Assembly (NCBI GenBank): GCA_049414205.1
Contig: JBMSGE010000001.1
Location: 1 to 64,000 of the forward strand
From: Nitrosomaritimum sp049414205
Lineage (GTDB): Archaea > Thermoproteota > Nitrososphaeria > Nitrososphaerales > Nitrosopumilaceae
Reading direction: 5' to 3'
Length of the DNA stretch: 64,000 nt
In this document: positions 35,585 through 44,129 of the stretch, one piece after another
How positions within the stretch are numbered: position 1 is the first letter of the stretch
Layout: each line of letters begins with the position of its first letter
Position numbers and translations under genes: made by a program
The notes under the pieces: generated by a model
Database searches by the model: none
What the model saw: only the letters and a program-made list of their open reading frames with translations
What the model was told of the DNA's origin: nothing

Positions 35585-35953
35585 CTAAGACTCTAATACC
35601 ATCTTGTCATTTGCAAAAGAAATTACAGATCCACCATTTTGCTTGATTTTATTTTTTAGTTCTTTGTCCATTGTCCCAATTATGCCCCTATTTTTTTTTA
35701 CATGATTTATCAATTCTTCATCAGCATATTTTCCATGAATTGGAATAATTTTGAAATTTTTTATAAAATCAAGTGTAGTTAGTATGTCTTGTTTTTTCTG
35801 AACATCATCTTTTAGATTAATTAATTCATTTTTAACAACTTCGGGGACAACATATGAAATGGAGCCTATTTCAGTGTCAATAGAATCAATATTTTTGATT
35901 CTTTTTGTGGCTAAATGAATTAAAAAATTAGTATCGCAAATTACTTCAACCAA
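35585..35953 (-). CDS. PIN-domain ribonuclease (Fcf1-like)
   Basis: PIN nuclease of 122 residues. The acidic metal-binding residues are visible: CDTNFLIH at the start, VVPEVVKNELINL in the middle, and IIGTMDKELKNKI late. A PIN protein of this type beside aIF2 gamma is a recurrent archaeal arrangement and points to rRNA processing rather than a toxin; no antitoxin is nearby. The start is TTG 35953, overlapping the aIF2 gamma end by eight bases. Confidence 0.85.
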   Translation of the reverse strand: MVEVICDTNFLIHLATKRIKNIDSIDTEIGSISYVVPEVVKNELINLKDDVQKKQDILTTLDFIKNFKIIPIHGKYADEELINHVKKNRGIIGTMDKELKNKIKQNGGSVISFANDKMVLES

Positions 35954-37208
35954 CTATGCCGGCTCCAATTAATCTCCATCTATCAGCAATTCTTCTACTA
36001 ATAGCCACATTTCCCTTTTCAAATATACATGCAGGTCTTCGGAGTTCAATTTCGGCAGTTTTGGATTTAATTTTTGATACTTTTCCAAGTATTGGGGCTG
36101 TTCCAATGTTTAATCGTAAAAGTTCATCTTTTTGTATAGGAAGAACTTTGACATCTTCGCCTATTCCAACGGCAGAGTCAAAGAGATTAACTTCTAGTTT
36201 AATTGATGTTGAATTCTCTGGAAGAGTTCCAGGTTTGCCAATTACAGAACCGATGAATGAGTCACTTCGAGTCATTGCAGGATCTAATTTTGTGCCAATG
36301 GCTACTAAACCACCGGGTTTTACAGAATCTACAATTCCTGCACCTGTACCTAGAGAGGTTATTTCAGTATGTAATGGCTCATATGTTTTCTTTTTCTCAT
36401 TCATTATACCTGGTTTAATTTCAATTTCATCACCTACATTAAAAATTCCCTCTGTAAGACTTCCTCCTATTACTCCCCCCTTGATGTTTTTTAGTTTAGT
36501 ACCAGGTTTGTTTACATCAAATGATCTTAGTACATGCATGACTGTATCCTTTGATTCATCTCTATCAGGAGTTTTGATAGTTGACTCTATTGATCCAATT
36601 AATGCATCAATGTTTAATCCAGATTGAGCTGAAATAGGAATTATTGGGGATTTTGATGCATGTGTATCCTTTACAAATTTAGTAATATCTTGATAATTTG
36701 AAATAGCTTCTTTGTATGAAATTAAGTCTACTTTATTTTGAACAATTACAATCTGTTGAATTCCAAGGGTTTGCAGGGCAAGTAGATGCTCTTTAGTTTG
36801 AGGTTTTGGGACTTTTTCATTTGCCGCAACTAATAGTAGTGCACCATCCATTAATGCTGAACCAGATAGCATATTTGCCATAAGACTTTCGTGTCCTGGG
36901 CTATCAACAAAACTTACTACTCTTGATAACTCACTTTCTTTTCCACAATTATTACATTTTGGAGTAGTTGAATATCCTAAAGGCTCTTCACAATCAGGAC
37001 ATTTGTAAAATGCTGCATCTGAATATCCAACTCTAATTGTAATTCCTCGTTTTAGTTCTTGACTATGGACACTAGTCCAAGATCCTGTTAATGCTTGGAT
37101 AAGAGTTGTCTTTCCATGATCTACGTGACCTGCAGTTCCAATATTTACACAGGGTTGGTATCCATATTTTTTTACATACCATTCAGGAAGAGTTTCTTTC
37201 CAATGCAT
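35946..37208 (-). CDS. Translation initiation factor aIF2 gamma
   Basis: GTP-binding core subunit of aIF2, 420 residues. G1 GTAGHVDHGKTT, G3 VDSPGHE, G4 QNKVDL; a zinc ribbon inserted in the G domain (CPDCEE, CNNCGKE); barrel domains II and III follow (IKGGVIGGSL, GSVIGKPGTLP). Full length. Operon S6e, aIF2 gamma, PIN on the minus strand. Confidence 0.98.
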   Translation of the reverse strand: MHWKETLPEWYVKKYGYQPCVNIGTAGHVDHGKTTLIQALTGSWTSVHSQELKRGITIRVGYSDAAFYKCPDCEEPLGYSTTPKCNNCGKESELSRVVSFVDSPGHESLMANMLSGSALMDGALLLVAANEKVPKPQTKEHLLALQTLGIQQIVIVQNKVDLISYKEAISNYQDITKFVKDTHASKSPIIPISAQSGLNIDALIGSIESTIKTPDRDESKDTVMHVLRSFDVNKPGTKLKNIKGGVIGGSLTEGIFNVGDEIEIKPGIMNEKKKTYEPLHTEITSLGTGAGIVDSVKPGGLVAIGTKLDPAMTRSDSFIGSVIGKPGTLPENSTSIKLEVNLFDSAVGIGEDVKVLPIQKDELLRLNIGTAPILGKVSKIKSKTAEIELRRPACIFEKGNVAISRRIADRWRLIGAGIVG

Positions 37209-37239
37209 GAGTCAAAATGTAGGACTGGTATATGTTAAG

Positions 37240-37641
37240 TTATTCTTTTTTTTCTTCTTCAGAACTTTCTGCTGGTTCCTCAACTGGAGCTTCCACTGGA
37301 AGTTCTCCATCAAATTTACAATTAACTTGATAAATTTCTTCAGAAATAGTATTTCCTCTCATAAGTTTTCTTACTCTTTGTCCAATTTCAGCATCTTGTA
37401 ATCCAACACCTTTAGAAAGTAAAACTCTTTTTCTTGCAGCTCCATGAACGTCACTTCTCATAGGAACTCCAGACTTATCACTACCACCAGTGATTTTCAA
37501 TTTTCCTTTTAATCCGACAATGGCAGCATCAGCTTCTTTTCCAATTTCTAATCCAAGTAATGGATTTGCATCATTGTCTTTCAATTCTTTGGTTACTGAT
37601 TTTCCTTTGATATCAGATACCGTAAGTTTGAAGTTGGTCAA
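37240..37641 (-). CDS. rps6e: 30S ribosomal protein S6e
   Basis: Small-subunit protein of archaea and eukaryotes, 133 residues. FKLTVSDIKGKSVTKEL at the N-terminus, then KGKLKITGGSDKSGVPMRSDVHG, the family signature, and RVLLSKGVG. It has an acidic Glu-rich tail. The start is TTG 37641. aIF2 gamma follows after 31 bases. Confidence 0.96.
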   Translation of the reverse strand: MTNFKLTVSDIKGKSVTKELKDNDANPLLGLEIGKEADAAIVGLKGKLKITGGSDKSGVPMRSDVHGAARKRVLLSKGVGLQDAEIGQRVRKLMRGNTISEEIYQVNCKFDGELPVEAPVEEPAESSEEEKKE

Positions 37642-37706
37642 TTATTCGAAAAAACAGGTGAACGACTAATTAACGTTTGGACATTATTTTTAAATTATAA
37701 TTTGGA

Positions 37707-37838
37707 ATGGATTTGGTGGACGAAGAAATAAGATGCCCCAAGTGTGATTCGAAGATGGTAGATATGCAGGCATGTCATATGTTCTGTCCAAATTGTGGGG
37801 CGCATTTAGATTGCTCAGATAAAGGTAATTTTTGGTAA
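37707..37838 (+). CDS. Zinc-ribbon microprotein (43 aa)
   Basis: Short ORF with CPKC near residue 10 and CPNC near residue 27, plus additional Cys and His (QACHMF, HLDCSD), enough for one zinc ribbon. TTTTTAAATTATAA lies about 12-25 bases upstream. The stop codon exactly abuts the stop of a second zinc-ribbon gene on the other strand. Not a family I recognise; zinc-ribbon fold is inferred from the Cys pairs. Confidence 0.65.
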   Translation: MDLVDEEIRCPKCDSKMVDMQACHMFCPNCGAHLDCSDKGNFW

Positions 37839-38012
37839 TCAAAAACCAGGTCTGTCTGGAATATAATCAGAAGCCATGTTAATTGCCTGCTCTTTCATAA
37901 TTTCGAGGTATGTGTCATAATCTGCCTCAAAATTACAATGTGGGCATTTTACTTTAGAAACTTCATCATTGAGAATTGCTACTTTTTCACATTCTGGACA
38001 TCGTGCATCCAT
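37839..38012 (-). CDS. Zinc-ribbon microprotein (57 aa)
   Basis: MDARCPECEK at the start and CPHCNFEADYDTY in the middle give the two CxxC halves of a zinc ribbon, followed by a helical tail (LEIMKEQAINMASDY). The stop is immediately next to the stop of the convergent 43-residue zinc-ribbon gene. Small ribbons of this kind are often RNA polymerase- or ribosome-associated, but nothing here shows it. Confidence 0.65.
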   Translation of the reverse strand: MDARCPECEKVAILNDEVSKVKCPHCNFEADYDTYLEIMKEQAINMASDYIPDRPGF

Positions 38013-38062
38013 GGATCTATTAGATGGTTAAGATATTTAATCATAATTAGAGAATTCAGAAT

Positions 38063-38137
38063 GGCGGAGTTAGTTTAGTCTGGTATGACGTCAGCTTCCC
38101 AAGCTGAAGGCCGCGGGTTCAAATCCCGCACTCCGCA
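38063..38137 (+). tRNA. tRNA-Gly (anticodon CCC)
   Basis: Acceptor GCGGAGT pairs with ACTCCGC. The anticodon arm TCAGC-TTCCCAA-GCTGA gives CCC, and the T arm is GCGGG-TTCAAAT-CCCGC. Discriminator base A, no intron, no encoded CCA. A TATA-like GATATTTAA lies about 30 bases upstream. Confidence 0.95.
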
Positions 38138-38139
38138 TT

Positions 38140-39105
38140 TTATAATTCTCTAATTGCCTGTTCAATCAATCCTCTATCTGCAGCTTTTGGAGATAATTTC
38201 AAATAATTTTTTAGGTCATCTTTTGCTTCTTGATTCTTTCCTAATTTTTCTTGAATATACGCCCTATTTTTGTAAATTTTAGCTGAACGTTTAGGATTGA
38301 TTTGTATGGCTTTACTGTAAGATTTCTCAGCTTCATCAAAATTATTGGATTTCAAATAAAAATTTCCAAGACCGTTGTGAGATAGGTAATTTCTATTGTT
38401 AAGTTCTAAACTTTTTTCGTAATATTTTACACAGTCAGGTGAGTTTTGTGCATTAAGAATACCAGCAAAGAGATTCAATGCTGTAGGATTATTTTGATCT
38501 AATTCTAGAGCTTTCTTTATAGAATCCAATGATTTTTCCATGTTTTTTAGAACATTAAATTTCTCAGAAACAAAACACATGCGATTAGAATTTTCATCGG
38601 GATGATTGATGTTAAGAGATGAAATTACATCCTCAGGAGCTAAAATGACTAACAATCGTCCATCCTCAGACCATTCTTTATCAAAAATTTCTTGAGGGAT
38701 GGCACCTTCTTGAAGTTCTCCCTCTTGAGTATCTTTTTGGATATAGTGAAGTATTGTCTTTTCATCTTCATTGTATCCTGATATTACTGATGCGTGTTGC
38801 GTAATTTCTGGAATTCCAGGTAAGATTACGATTGGTGGAATGCCACTATCAATAATTTTCTTAAGCTCAGGAATTGAGGAGTGAATTATTTTACAAATCA
38901 AACCATTTCTTTCGGCAAGTTCAATTCCTTCGATTAAGATACTACCTGCATTATCTGGATATTGTTTAGCAGATTCTTGTGCTTCAATTAGAGGAAGTTC
39001 AATATTCCAATATTTTGAAACAACATTGATTGGTAAGGGTAAACAGATATTCTCTTCTTGTACCAAAGGTAGTAAAAGCTCATGATCTGAAGATTCCAAT
39101 AACAA
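38140..39105 (-). CDS. Peptidase C39-like domain protein with TPR repeats
   Basis: 321 residues. The N-terminal half (1-170) resembles the C39 papain-like fold: VQEENICLPLPINVVSKYW holds a plausible catalytic Cys near residue 20, and EITQHASVISGYNED holds the His. The C-terminal half has at least three tetratricopeptide repeats (SLDSIKKALELDQNNPTAL, CVKYYEKSLELNNRNYLSH, EAEKSYSKAIQINPKRSAK). No signal peptide. Start TTG 39105. It may process or bind peptides; the substrate is unknown. Confidence 0.72.
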   Translation of the reverse strand: MLLESSDHELLLPLVQEENICLPLPINVVSKYWNIELPLIEAQESAKQYPDNAGSILIEGIELAERNGLICKIIHSSIPELKKIIDSGIPPIVILPGIPEITQHASVISGYNEDEKTILHYIQKDTQEGELQEGAIPQEIFDKEWSEDGRLLVILAPEDVISSLNINHPDENSNRMCFVSEKFNVLKNMEKSLDSIKKALELDQNNPTALNLFAGILNAQNSPDCVKYYEKSLELNNRNYLSHNGLGNFYLKSNNFDEAEKSYSKAIQINPKRSAKIYKNRAYIQEKLGKNQEAKDDLKNYLKLSPKAADRGLIEQAIREL

Positions 39106-39134
39106 AATGAATTTTGAGAGTTATTAAAATCTAA

Positions 39135-39677
39135 TTAGAGTGAACAAAATTTTTGAATTATATCTTTACCCTCAGAAGACATTTCAGGATGAAACTGTGT
39201 TCCAAAAATCAATTTCCCGTCATATTGAATTATTTCATTTTTACAATTGTTGGATTCAGCTAATGAGGTTAATTGATTAGGAAGTTTTGAGATTTCAAAA
39301 CCATGACTTTCAAAAACTTTGATTTCTTTGCTTACTAGAGAATTTTTTTTGGTTATTCTAATTAGTTCATCTCCTTTCTGAGAAAATTCTAGTTTTCTTA
39401 TTGTGCCACCTAGTGTTAAAGATAGAATTTCTGCGCCATAACATATTCCTAGTAGTTTTTTGTTATTTTTTATGCTGTGAATTATTATTTTAGAATTGAT
39501 TTCATTGATTTTTTTTTCATTTTTTCGTCGTCCTGAAAGAATAAAAGAATCAAACTTTTCTAGTAAATCTAAATTAATTTCATGTGGTGTTTTAATTTCA
39601 AATGAAAAATTTTCCTCGTGTAAAAAATCTATTAGGTTTTGGGTGTATATGGAGCCATTATCAATAATTAAAAGCAA
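39135..39677 (-). CDS. Class I glutamine amidotransferase domain protein
   Basis: Stand-alone GATase of 180 residues. The catalytic triad is present: Cys in LLGICYGAEIL, and His and Glu in GTQFHPEM. It resembles the small GMP synthase subunit A or anthranilate synthase component II, but the usual SGGP turn reads SGRRKNE. No synthetase partner is adjacent, so the ammonia acceptor is unknown. Start TTG 39677. Confidence 0.75.
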   Translation of the reverse strand: MLLIIDNGSIYTQNLIDFLHEENFSFEIKTPHEINLDLLEKFDSFILSGRRKNEKKINEINSKIIIHSIKNNKKLLGICYGAEILSLTLGGTIRKLEFSQKGDELIRITKKNSLVSKEIKVFESHGFEISKLPNQLTSLAESNNCKNEIIQYDGKLIFGTQFHPEMSSEGKDIIQKFCSL

Positions 39678-39794
39678 TAAAACAATAATGAATTATTCTT
39701 AATTTAGGTTTTCACTACTAATGATTTCCATTATTCTTACGCCTGTGAGCCATATTCTGTAAATGATAAAATGATTTTGAAAAATATTATAAAG

Positions 39795-39989
39795 TTAATA
39801 CATCGTTGTTAGTTGATGCTTAATTTCGCTAATAGTTTTTTCAATAGTATCAATTTTAGATTTTAATTCTAGTTTCTTAGAAGAATCTATTTCTGATTCT
39901 AATTCTAAAAGATAGTGTTTTTTTTCAATAGAATATTCTTCAAGAGATTTTTTTAATGCAAAGATAGTTCTTTTGTCATCACAGTGCAA
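39795..39989 (-). CDS. Small coiled-coil protein (64 aa), probable
   Basis: Short ORF from TTG 39989 with a predicted coiled-coil over most of its length (LKKSLEEYSIEKKHYLLELE, then ELKSKIDTIEKTISEIKHQL). It lies 34 bases after the UPF0182 stop, same strand. Not a family I know. Heptad-like spacing of Leu and Ile with charged residues supports a real protein, but AT-rich DNA can give such ORFs by chance. Confidence 0.42.
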   Translation of the reverse strand: MHCDDKRTIFALKKSLEEYSIEKKHYLLELESEIDSSKKLELKSKIDTIEKTISEIKHQLTTMY

Positions 39990-40023
39990 TTTTCAACCTG
40001 ATTTTGATTTTAGTGAGTATTCT

Positions 40024-42885
40024 CTATACTCCTACTTCTATTGCTATGTAATGCATTTCTGGTATGCTATCCTTAACAACAATTGTACCAATATTGAACC
40101 GATTTTCGTCTTCCCACATGAATATTCTTTCACTTCGTGGTTTTACAAAGTCATCAATGAATTGTGTGAGGAATGCCTCTGTATCTTCACGATCGTTTTC
40201 AGTAAAGAAGAATATTTCACCTTCTTTGAATGAAAGTGGTACCTGAATAGAAGTTGGTTCAGATATCTCTATTCCTTCACTTTCAAATATTAATTTAATA
40301 ATGTCAATTCTATCTTGCCGTTCTAATTCTACAAATGTTTCATCAGATACAAACGATGGATCAACTACTCCTGAAACCTTTTGTAAATAAGCTTCAAAAG
40401 CTTCTTCTTGAGTATTACCCAAACCAACATAATATTCACCGGTAAATGCTGCACCTACTGCTGCAATAGTTCCTAGTTGAGCTACGACTCCACCAGCACC
40501 AGCAGTATAAACTGGAATAAAGTAAACGTCATGTTCACCCACCCTATACAAAATATTATCACCAATTCTAGGATTTCTCAAGAGTGTCTTTAATTGAGCA
40601 AAGTCTGGATCTCTGTCCAGTGCTTCTCGTACAGCGGTTGGGCCAATTAATTTTGTAGTTGAATTTAGTGGAACTTCATAAAATTGTAAATCCCCTAGAT
40701 TAGTAAGATCATTTTCTACTACCATGTATCCTGCAAGGTTTCTTCCTTGTGATCCTCTTAATTCAAGAGAAAGAAGACCTAAAAATTCTGTTTCGTCAAA
40801 TCCAGGTGGTTTAGCCTCGATATAGTATGTATCTAATCCTGTTGGGATTTCATAAAATTCATTGGCTTGAATAAATGTCTCAACATCAGTTACGTGATAA
40901 ATGTTATACATCTCAGTTTTCCAATTGAACAGTTCAGATGGATAACGAATTTGCTCTTCTAACCATTCAGGGATTGGAATGAATTGTTCTGAGTATTGTT
41001 CTGAAAACATTTCTGTAAAGAAATCATCTCCTGTTTTTAGTAATTGTATATCACCATCTTGAGTATCTACTAAACCATATCCTACTAGTCTTAAGTAGGG
41101 ATTTCCAACAGACCAAGGAACATCACCAGTATCAAAGCCAATTATCAATGGAACTAGCCAATAGGAATTTTCGCCATCAGTTACTGGAAGAGAATCAAGT
41201 TCTTTTCCAAATAGATCATACAAGAAATAAGGATACAATATTTCCATTCTATCATGCACATCTTTGTACCTCATGATGTGTACGGATTCTGTTGGGAAAG
41301 AAAGCAAAAAGTTTGGTTCAAAAATCCAGCTTAATGGTGGAGATACATCTAATCCACCGTCACCGTCATAAAATACTCCTCCTAATTCGGCGCTTACATC
41401 TCCTCTAGAATTTGGGTATGCAGACCAAGTTTGTTCAAATAATCCTCCTTCTCCGTAGTAGATTTCTCTATCGGCAAAAAATTCACTACTGTCAACTATC
41501 TGTCCATCAGTGGCATCTAAAGTGAGAAATCCATCAGGAACATGCGTGTAAACTAAGTGTTCGTTATACCATCGATTTTCATTGGCTACTGTTGAAGGTA
41601 AAACTGGTTTCATGGATGCTGTCCAGTATAGATTATTGTCAAATCGAAGAATATCATTATCTTCAAAGTCTACATATGGTATCAAACCGATTTCAGGCTT
41701 TAATTTTGCAAATGCAGCCTGCCAATCCCATATTCTAATTACATCCAAAACGTCACTGTTCTGATTAACATAATTTTTGATGTTATTTGGGGAAATATTT
41801 TGTAGTTTAACATCATGGTTATTTTCTTTGATGTTATCTAGCTCGCCAAGATATCTATTGACTCCAATTTGTTGGGCAGTGTATGGCCCCAAATATTCAA
41901 TCTTCCTAGAATCTGCTATGCTGTTATTTACTCCGATTACTGCAATAACTATAATCACGATTATGAGAATTGTTAGAATTCTAATGTACACATCTCTTTT
42001 GAACATATGAGTGAGAACTCTAGATCGTATCCTATCTGCAAATGAAAAAGCTAGGAATGCAAAACCTACTGCTAAAACTCCACCAATAACATATCGCGAA
42101 TTGTAATCTATTTGATCTGTAAAAAATAGATTAAATCCAGCCCAGATAATTCCGATACCTAAAACTGATTCTATGATAGAAACATAATTTAGATATCGTG
42201 GTTTTCCTTGATTGGTATCTTGTACAAATAAAGTGATTACATCAATAATTCTATGAATTCCAACATACAAAACTAAACGGAGACCAACAGCTGCTAATAC
42301 AGATGGAATTAAAATGATTAAAGCTGGAATCATAGGAACAACTTGTTCTGCAGCATAGTTGGGGTTAGTATCTGGAGTTACAAATGGCAATGAGAATAAT
42401 GCAGGTAAATTTTCTATGCCAAGTGAATTTCCATCAATAAAAGAAATTGCTGCAAAGCCAAACATGGTGTTGACAAAAAATGCGCCAAATAGCAAAATTT
42501 TGGTAATTTGCCATATAACAAATTGAGGTGTGCTTAACTTGAAATCTTTAAAGCTTGAAATATTATTTGATATTGATTGTTGGGGGCCTTGACCGATAAA
42601 TCCGATAGCAGTTTTTATTGCATACCAAAAAATGGAAGATCTGGATACAATATTTACTCTAACTAAAGCAATAGCTGACAGAATTAAAGCCGATACAAGA
42701 GAATAGTATAGTGGTTTCGTGAACTTTTCTCCGAACTCGGTAAAATTCATTGACAGGATTACGGCCTGATTTCCTACTATAGCCACGATGGCAATTACAA
42801 TTATAGCTACTATCCCCAGACGAACGTATTTTCCAGCATCAGGAGGCGGAGCTTGTTTATCCGTAGCGGCACTATACAAAATCAA
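40024..42885 (-). CDS. UPF0182 family large membrane protein
   Basis: 953 residues. The N-terminal third has about seven hydrophobic helices (VRLGIVAIIVIAIVAIVG first, ILTILIIVIIVIAVIGV last). A large outside domain of about 600 residues follows with the family pattern (RIWDWQAAFAKLKPEIGL, VYTHVPDGF, NWKTEMYNIYHVTD, RVGEHDVYFIPVYT). COG1615 members are found in cyanobacteria, actinobacteria and thaumarchaea; no function is established. The start is TTG 42885. The window shows no partner gene other than the small coiled-coil ORF downstream. Confidence 0.93.
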   Translation of the reverse strand: MILYSAATDKQAPPPDAGKYVRLGIVAIIVIAIVAIVGNQAVILSMNFTEFGEKFTKPLYYSLVSALILSAIALVRVNIVSRSSIFWYAIKTAIGFIGQGPQQSISNNISSFKDFKLSTPQFVIWQITKILLFGAFFVNTMFGFAAISFIDGNSLGIENLPALFSLPFVTPDTNPNYAAEQVVPMIPALIILIPSVLAAVGLRLVLYVGIHRIIDVITLFVQDTNQGKPRYLNYVSIIESVLGIGIIWAGFNLFFTDQIDYNSRYVIGGVLAVGFAFLAFSFADRIRSRVLTHMFKRDVYIRILTILIIVIIVIAVIGVNNSIADSRKIEYLGPYTAQQIGVNRYLGELDNIKENNHDVKLQNISPNNIKNYVNQNSDVLDVIRIWDWQAAFAKLKPEIGLIPYVDFEDNDILRFDNNLYWTASMKPVLPSTVANENRWYNEHLVYTHVPDGFLTLDATDGQIVDSSEFFADREIYYGEGGLFEQTWSAYPNSRGDVSAELGGVFYDGDGGLDVSPPLSWIFEPNFLLSFPTESVHIMRYKDVHDRMEILYPYFLYDLFGKELDSLPVTDGENSYWLVPLIIGFDTGDVPWSVGNPYLRLVGYGLVDTQDGDIQLLKTGDDFFTEMFSEQYSEQFIPIPEWLEEQIRYPSELFNWKTEMYNIYHVTDVETFIQANEFYEIPTGLDTYYIEAKPPGFDETEFLGLLSLELRGSQGRNLAGYMVVENDLTNLGDLQFYEVPLNSTTKLIGPTAVREALDRDPDFAQLKTLLRNPRIGDNILYRVGEHDVYFIPVYTAGAGGVVAQLGTIAAVGAAFTGEYYVGLGNTQEEAFEAYLQKVSGVVDPSFVSDETFVELERQDRIDIIKLIFESEGIEISEPTSIQVPLSFKEGEIFFFTENDREDTEAFLTQFIDDFVKPRSERIFMWEDENRFNIGTIVVKDSIPEMHYIAIEVGV

Positions 42886-43007
42886 AGTTCGTTGTTGTTC
42901 GGTAAATTAATGTCTTACCAGAATAATTCAAAATTAATAGTAATTTTTTCATTCTCATTACTAAAAATATCAAATTTTCAGTAAGAATTTGCCAAGAGTT
43001 ATGAATT

Positions 43008-44129
43008 CTAATCGATTGTGGCTAAATTCTTACAAATCATATACGCAGCAGCATAAGTAGGCACTGTAATTGTCTCGTCATTGAAAGGTCCAAATTTCTT
43101 TCTTCGAAGTTTGAATTCAACAGGGCAATTTGCTTTTATTTCTACACTATTTTCATTGAGAAAGGAAGAATCAGAATATGGATCAAAAGTTTTCAAATCC
43201 TTACAAAAAATTTTAGTTAGTCCACTTTTGCTGTTCAATGAACCTGGTAATCTAAAGATACGGTGGATGTCCATTGTTACATTTGGATCAATTTGAGCCC
43301 CGATCTTTCCTGATATGATTTCCAAGTTTTTTTGGAAATTTGAATATCCTTCATTGATTAATTCTGATATAATTTTGGATCTTTTTGATTTAGAACCAAA
43401 TACTTCTCTAGAAAATCTTCCTTTCCAACCTTTGTCTTCAAAATTTGGAAATGATACACGATTAGGTTTTATTTTTTTCATTCCAAAAGTTTCAGGTATT
43501 GCACCTTTGAACATAATATAATCTACCAATTCAGATCTTTCCCTTGATCCAACCTCTTGAAATTGAGAATTGTACACGTATACATGAAATCCTTCATTTC
43601 CTGAAAAATATACGTGAATGTTATTTTTTTCAACACCCAAATCTTCAACTAAAATATTTTGTAATTTAATAACTTCTTTTTTGGATGCTTCAATGCAATT
43701 GTTACATGGAAGTGATTTAGTTTCTAATTTTGTAGATTTACATTTTTCACAAAAATTAGTTACCTTGGAAATCTGACTGCATTCATTACATTTTGTAACA
43801 CAATGGTTTCTTCTACAATCTAAATGAAGATCTTTGGCGTCAATATCAAAAATAAGATCTGCTTCCTTCCAATCTTTTTCTTTCATTGCTAGGTTAGGAA
43901 ATGAGTAATAGGCATTAGAACAATAGACATCAGATGGAATATTTTGCATTAGTAAAAGATGTAGTTCTTTGTCATCTTTCAACGAGATATGACGTGCCAT
44001 TCCAGAGTTGAATTTTTGATATCCAAATTCTCTTTCAGAAGTTCTTTCTGGAACATGAATCAGATCAAAATGATCAAAATAATATTTTTTAAAAGATTCC
44101 TCTAAAAATTTTATTTCTTTTTCTTTCAT
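43008..44129 (-). CDS. priS: DNA primase small (catalytic) subunit PriS
   Basis: Catalytic subunit of the archaeal/eukaryotic primase, 373 residues. The catalytic aspartates are in LIFDIDAKDLH, and the nucleotide-binding motif is SGNEGFHVYVY. Between them is an unusually long zinc region of about 45 residues with eight Cys in pairs (CRRNHC, CNEC, CEKC, CNNC), room for two zinc sites rather than one. It overlaps priL by four bases (ATGA), so the two subunits are made together. Confidence 0.95.
   Translation of the reverse strand: MKEKEIKFLEESFKKYYFDHFDLIHVPERTSEREFGYQKFNSGMARHISLKDDKELHLLLMQNIPSDVYCSNAYYSFPNLAMKEKDWKEADLIFDIDAKDLHLDCRRNHCVTKCNECSQISKVTNFCEKCKSTKLETKSLPCNNCIEASKKEVIKLQNILVEDLGVEKNNIHVYFSGNEGFHVYVYNSQFQEVGSRERSELVDYIMFKGAIPETFGMKKIKPNRVSFPNFEDKGWKGRFSREVFGSKSKRSKIISELINEGYSNFQKNLEIISGKIGAQIDPNVTMDIHRIFRLPGSLNSKSGLTKIFCKDLKTFDPYSDSSFLNENSVEIKANCPVEFKLRRKKFGPFNDETITVPTYAAAYMICKNLATID

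Noticed and set aside
35585..35953. VapC toxin
   Set aside because: PIN domain fits, but there is no antitoxin gene, and the overlap with aIF2 gamma is a known archaeal housekeeping arrangement.
35956..36627. Long plus-strand ORF (223 codons) antisense to aIF2 gamma
   Set aside because: It is the mirror of a strongly conserved gene on the minus strand, and its translation shows no family character.
39678..39794. Possible C/D box RNA in the gap with AATGAT and CTGTGA
   Set aside because: The boxes deviate from RTGATGA and CTGA and no closing stem is present.
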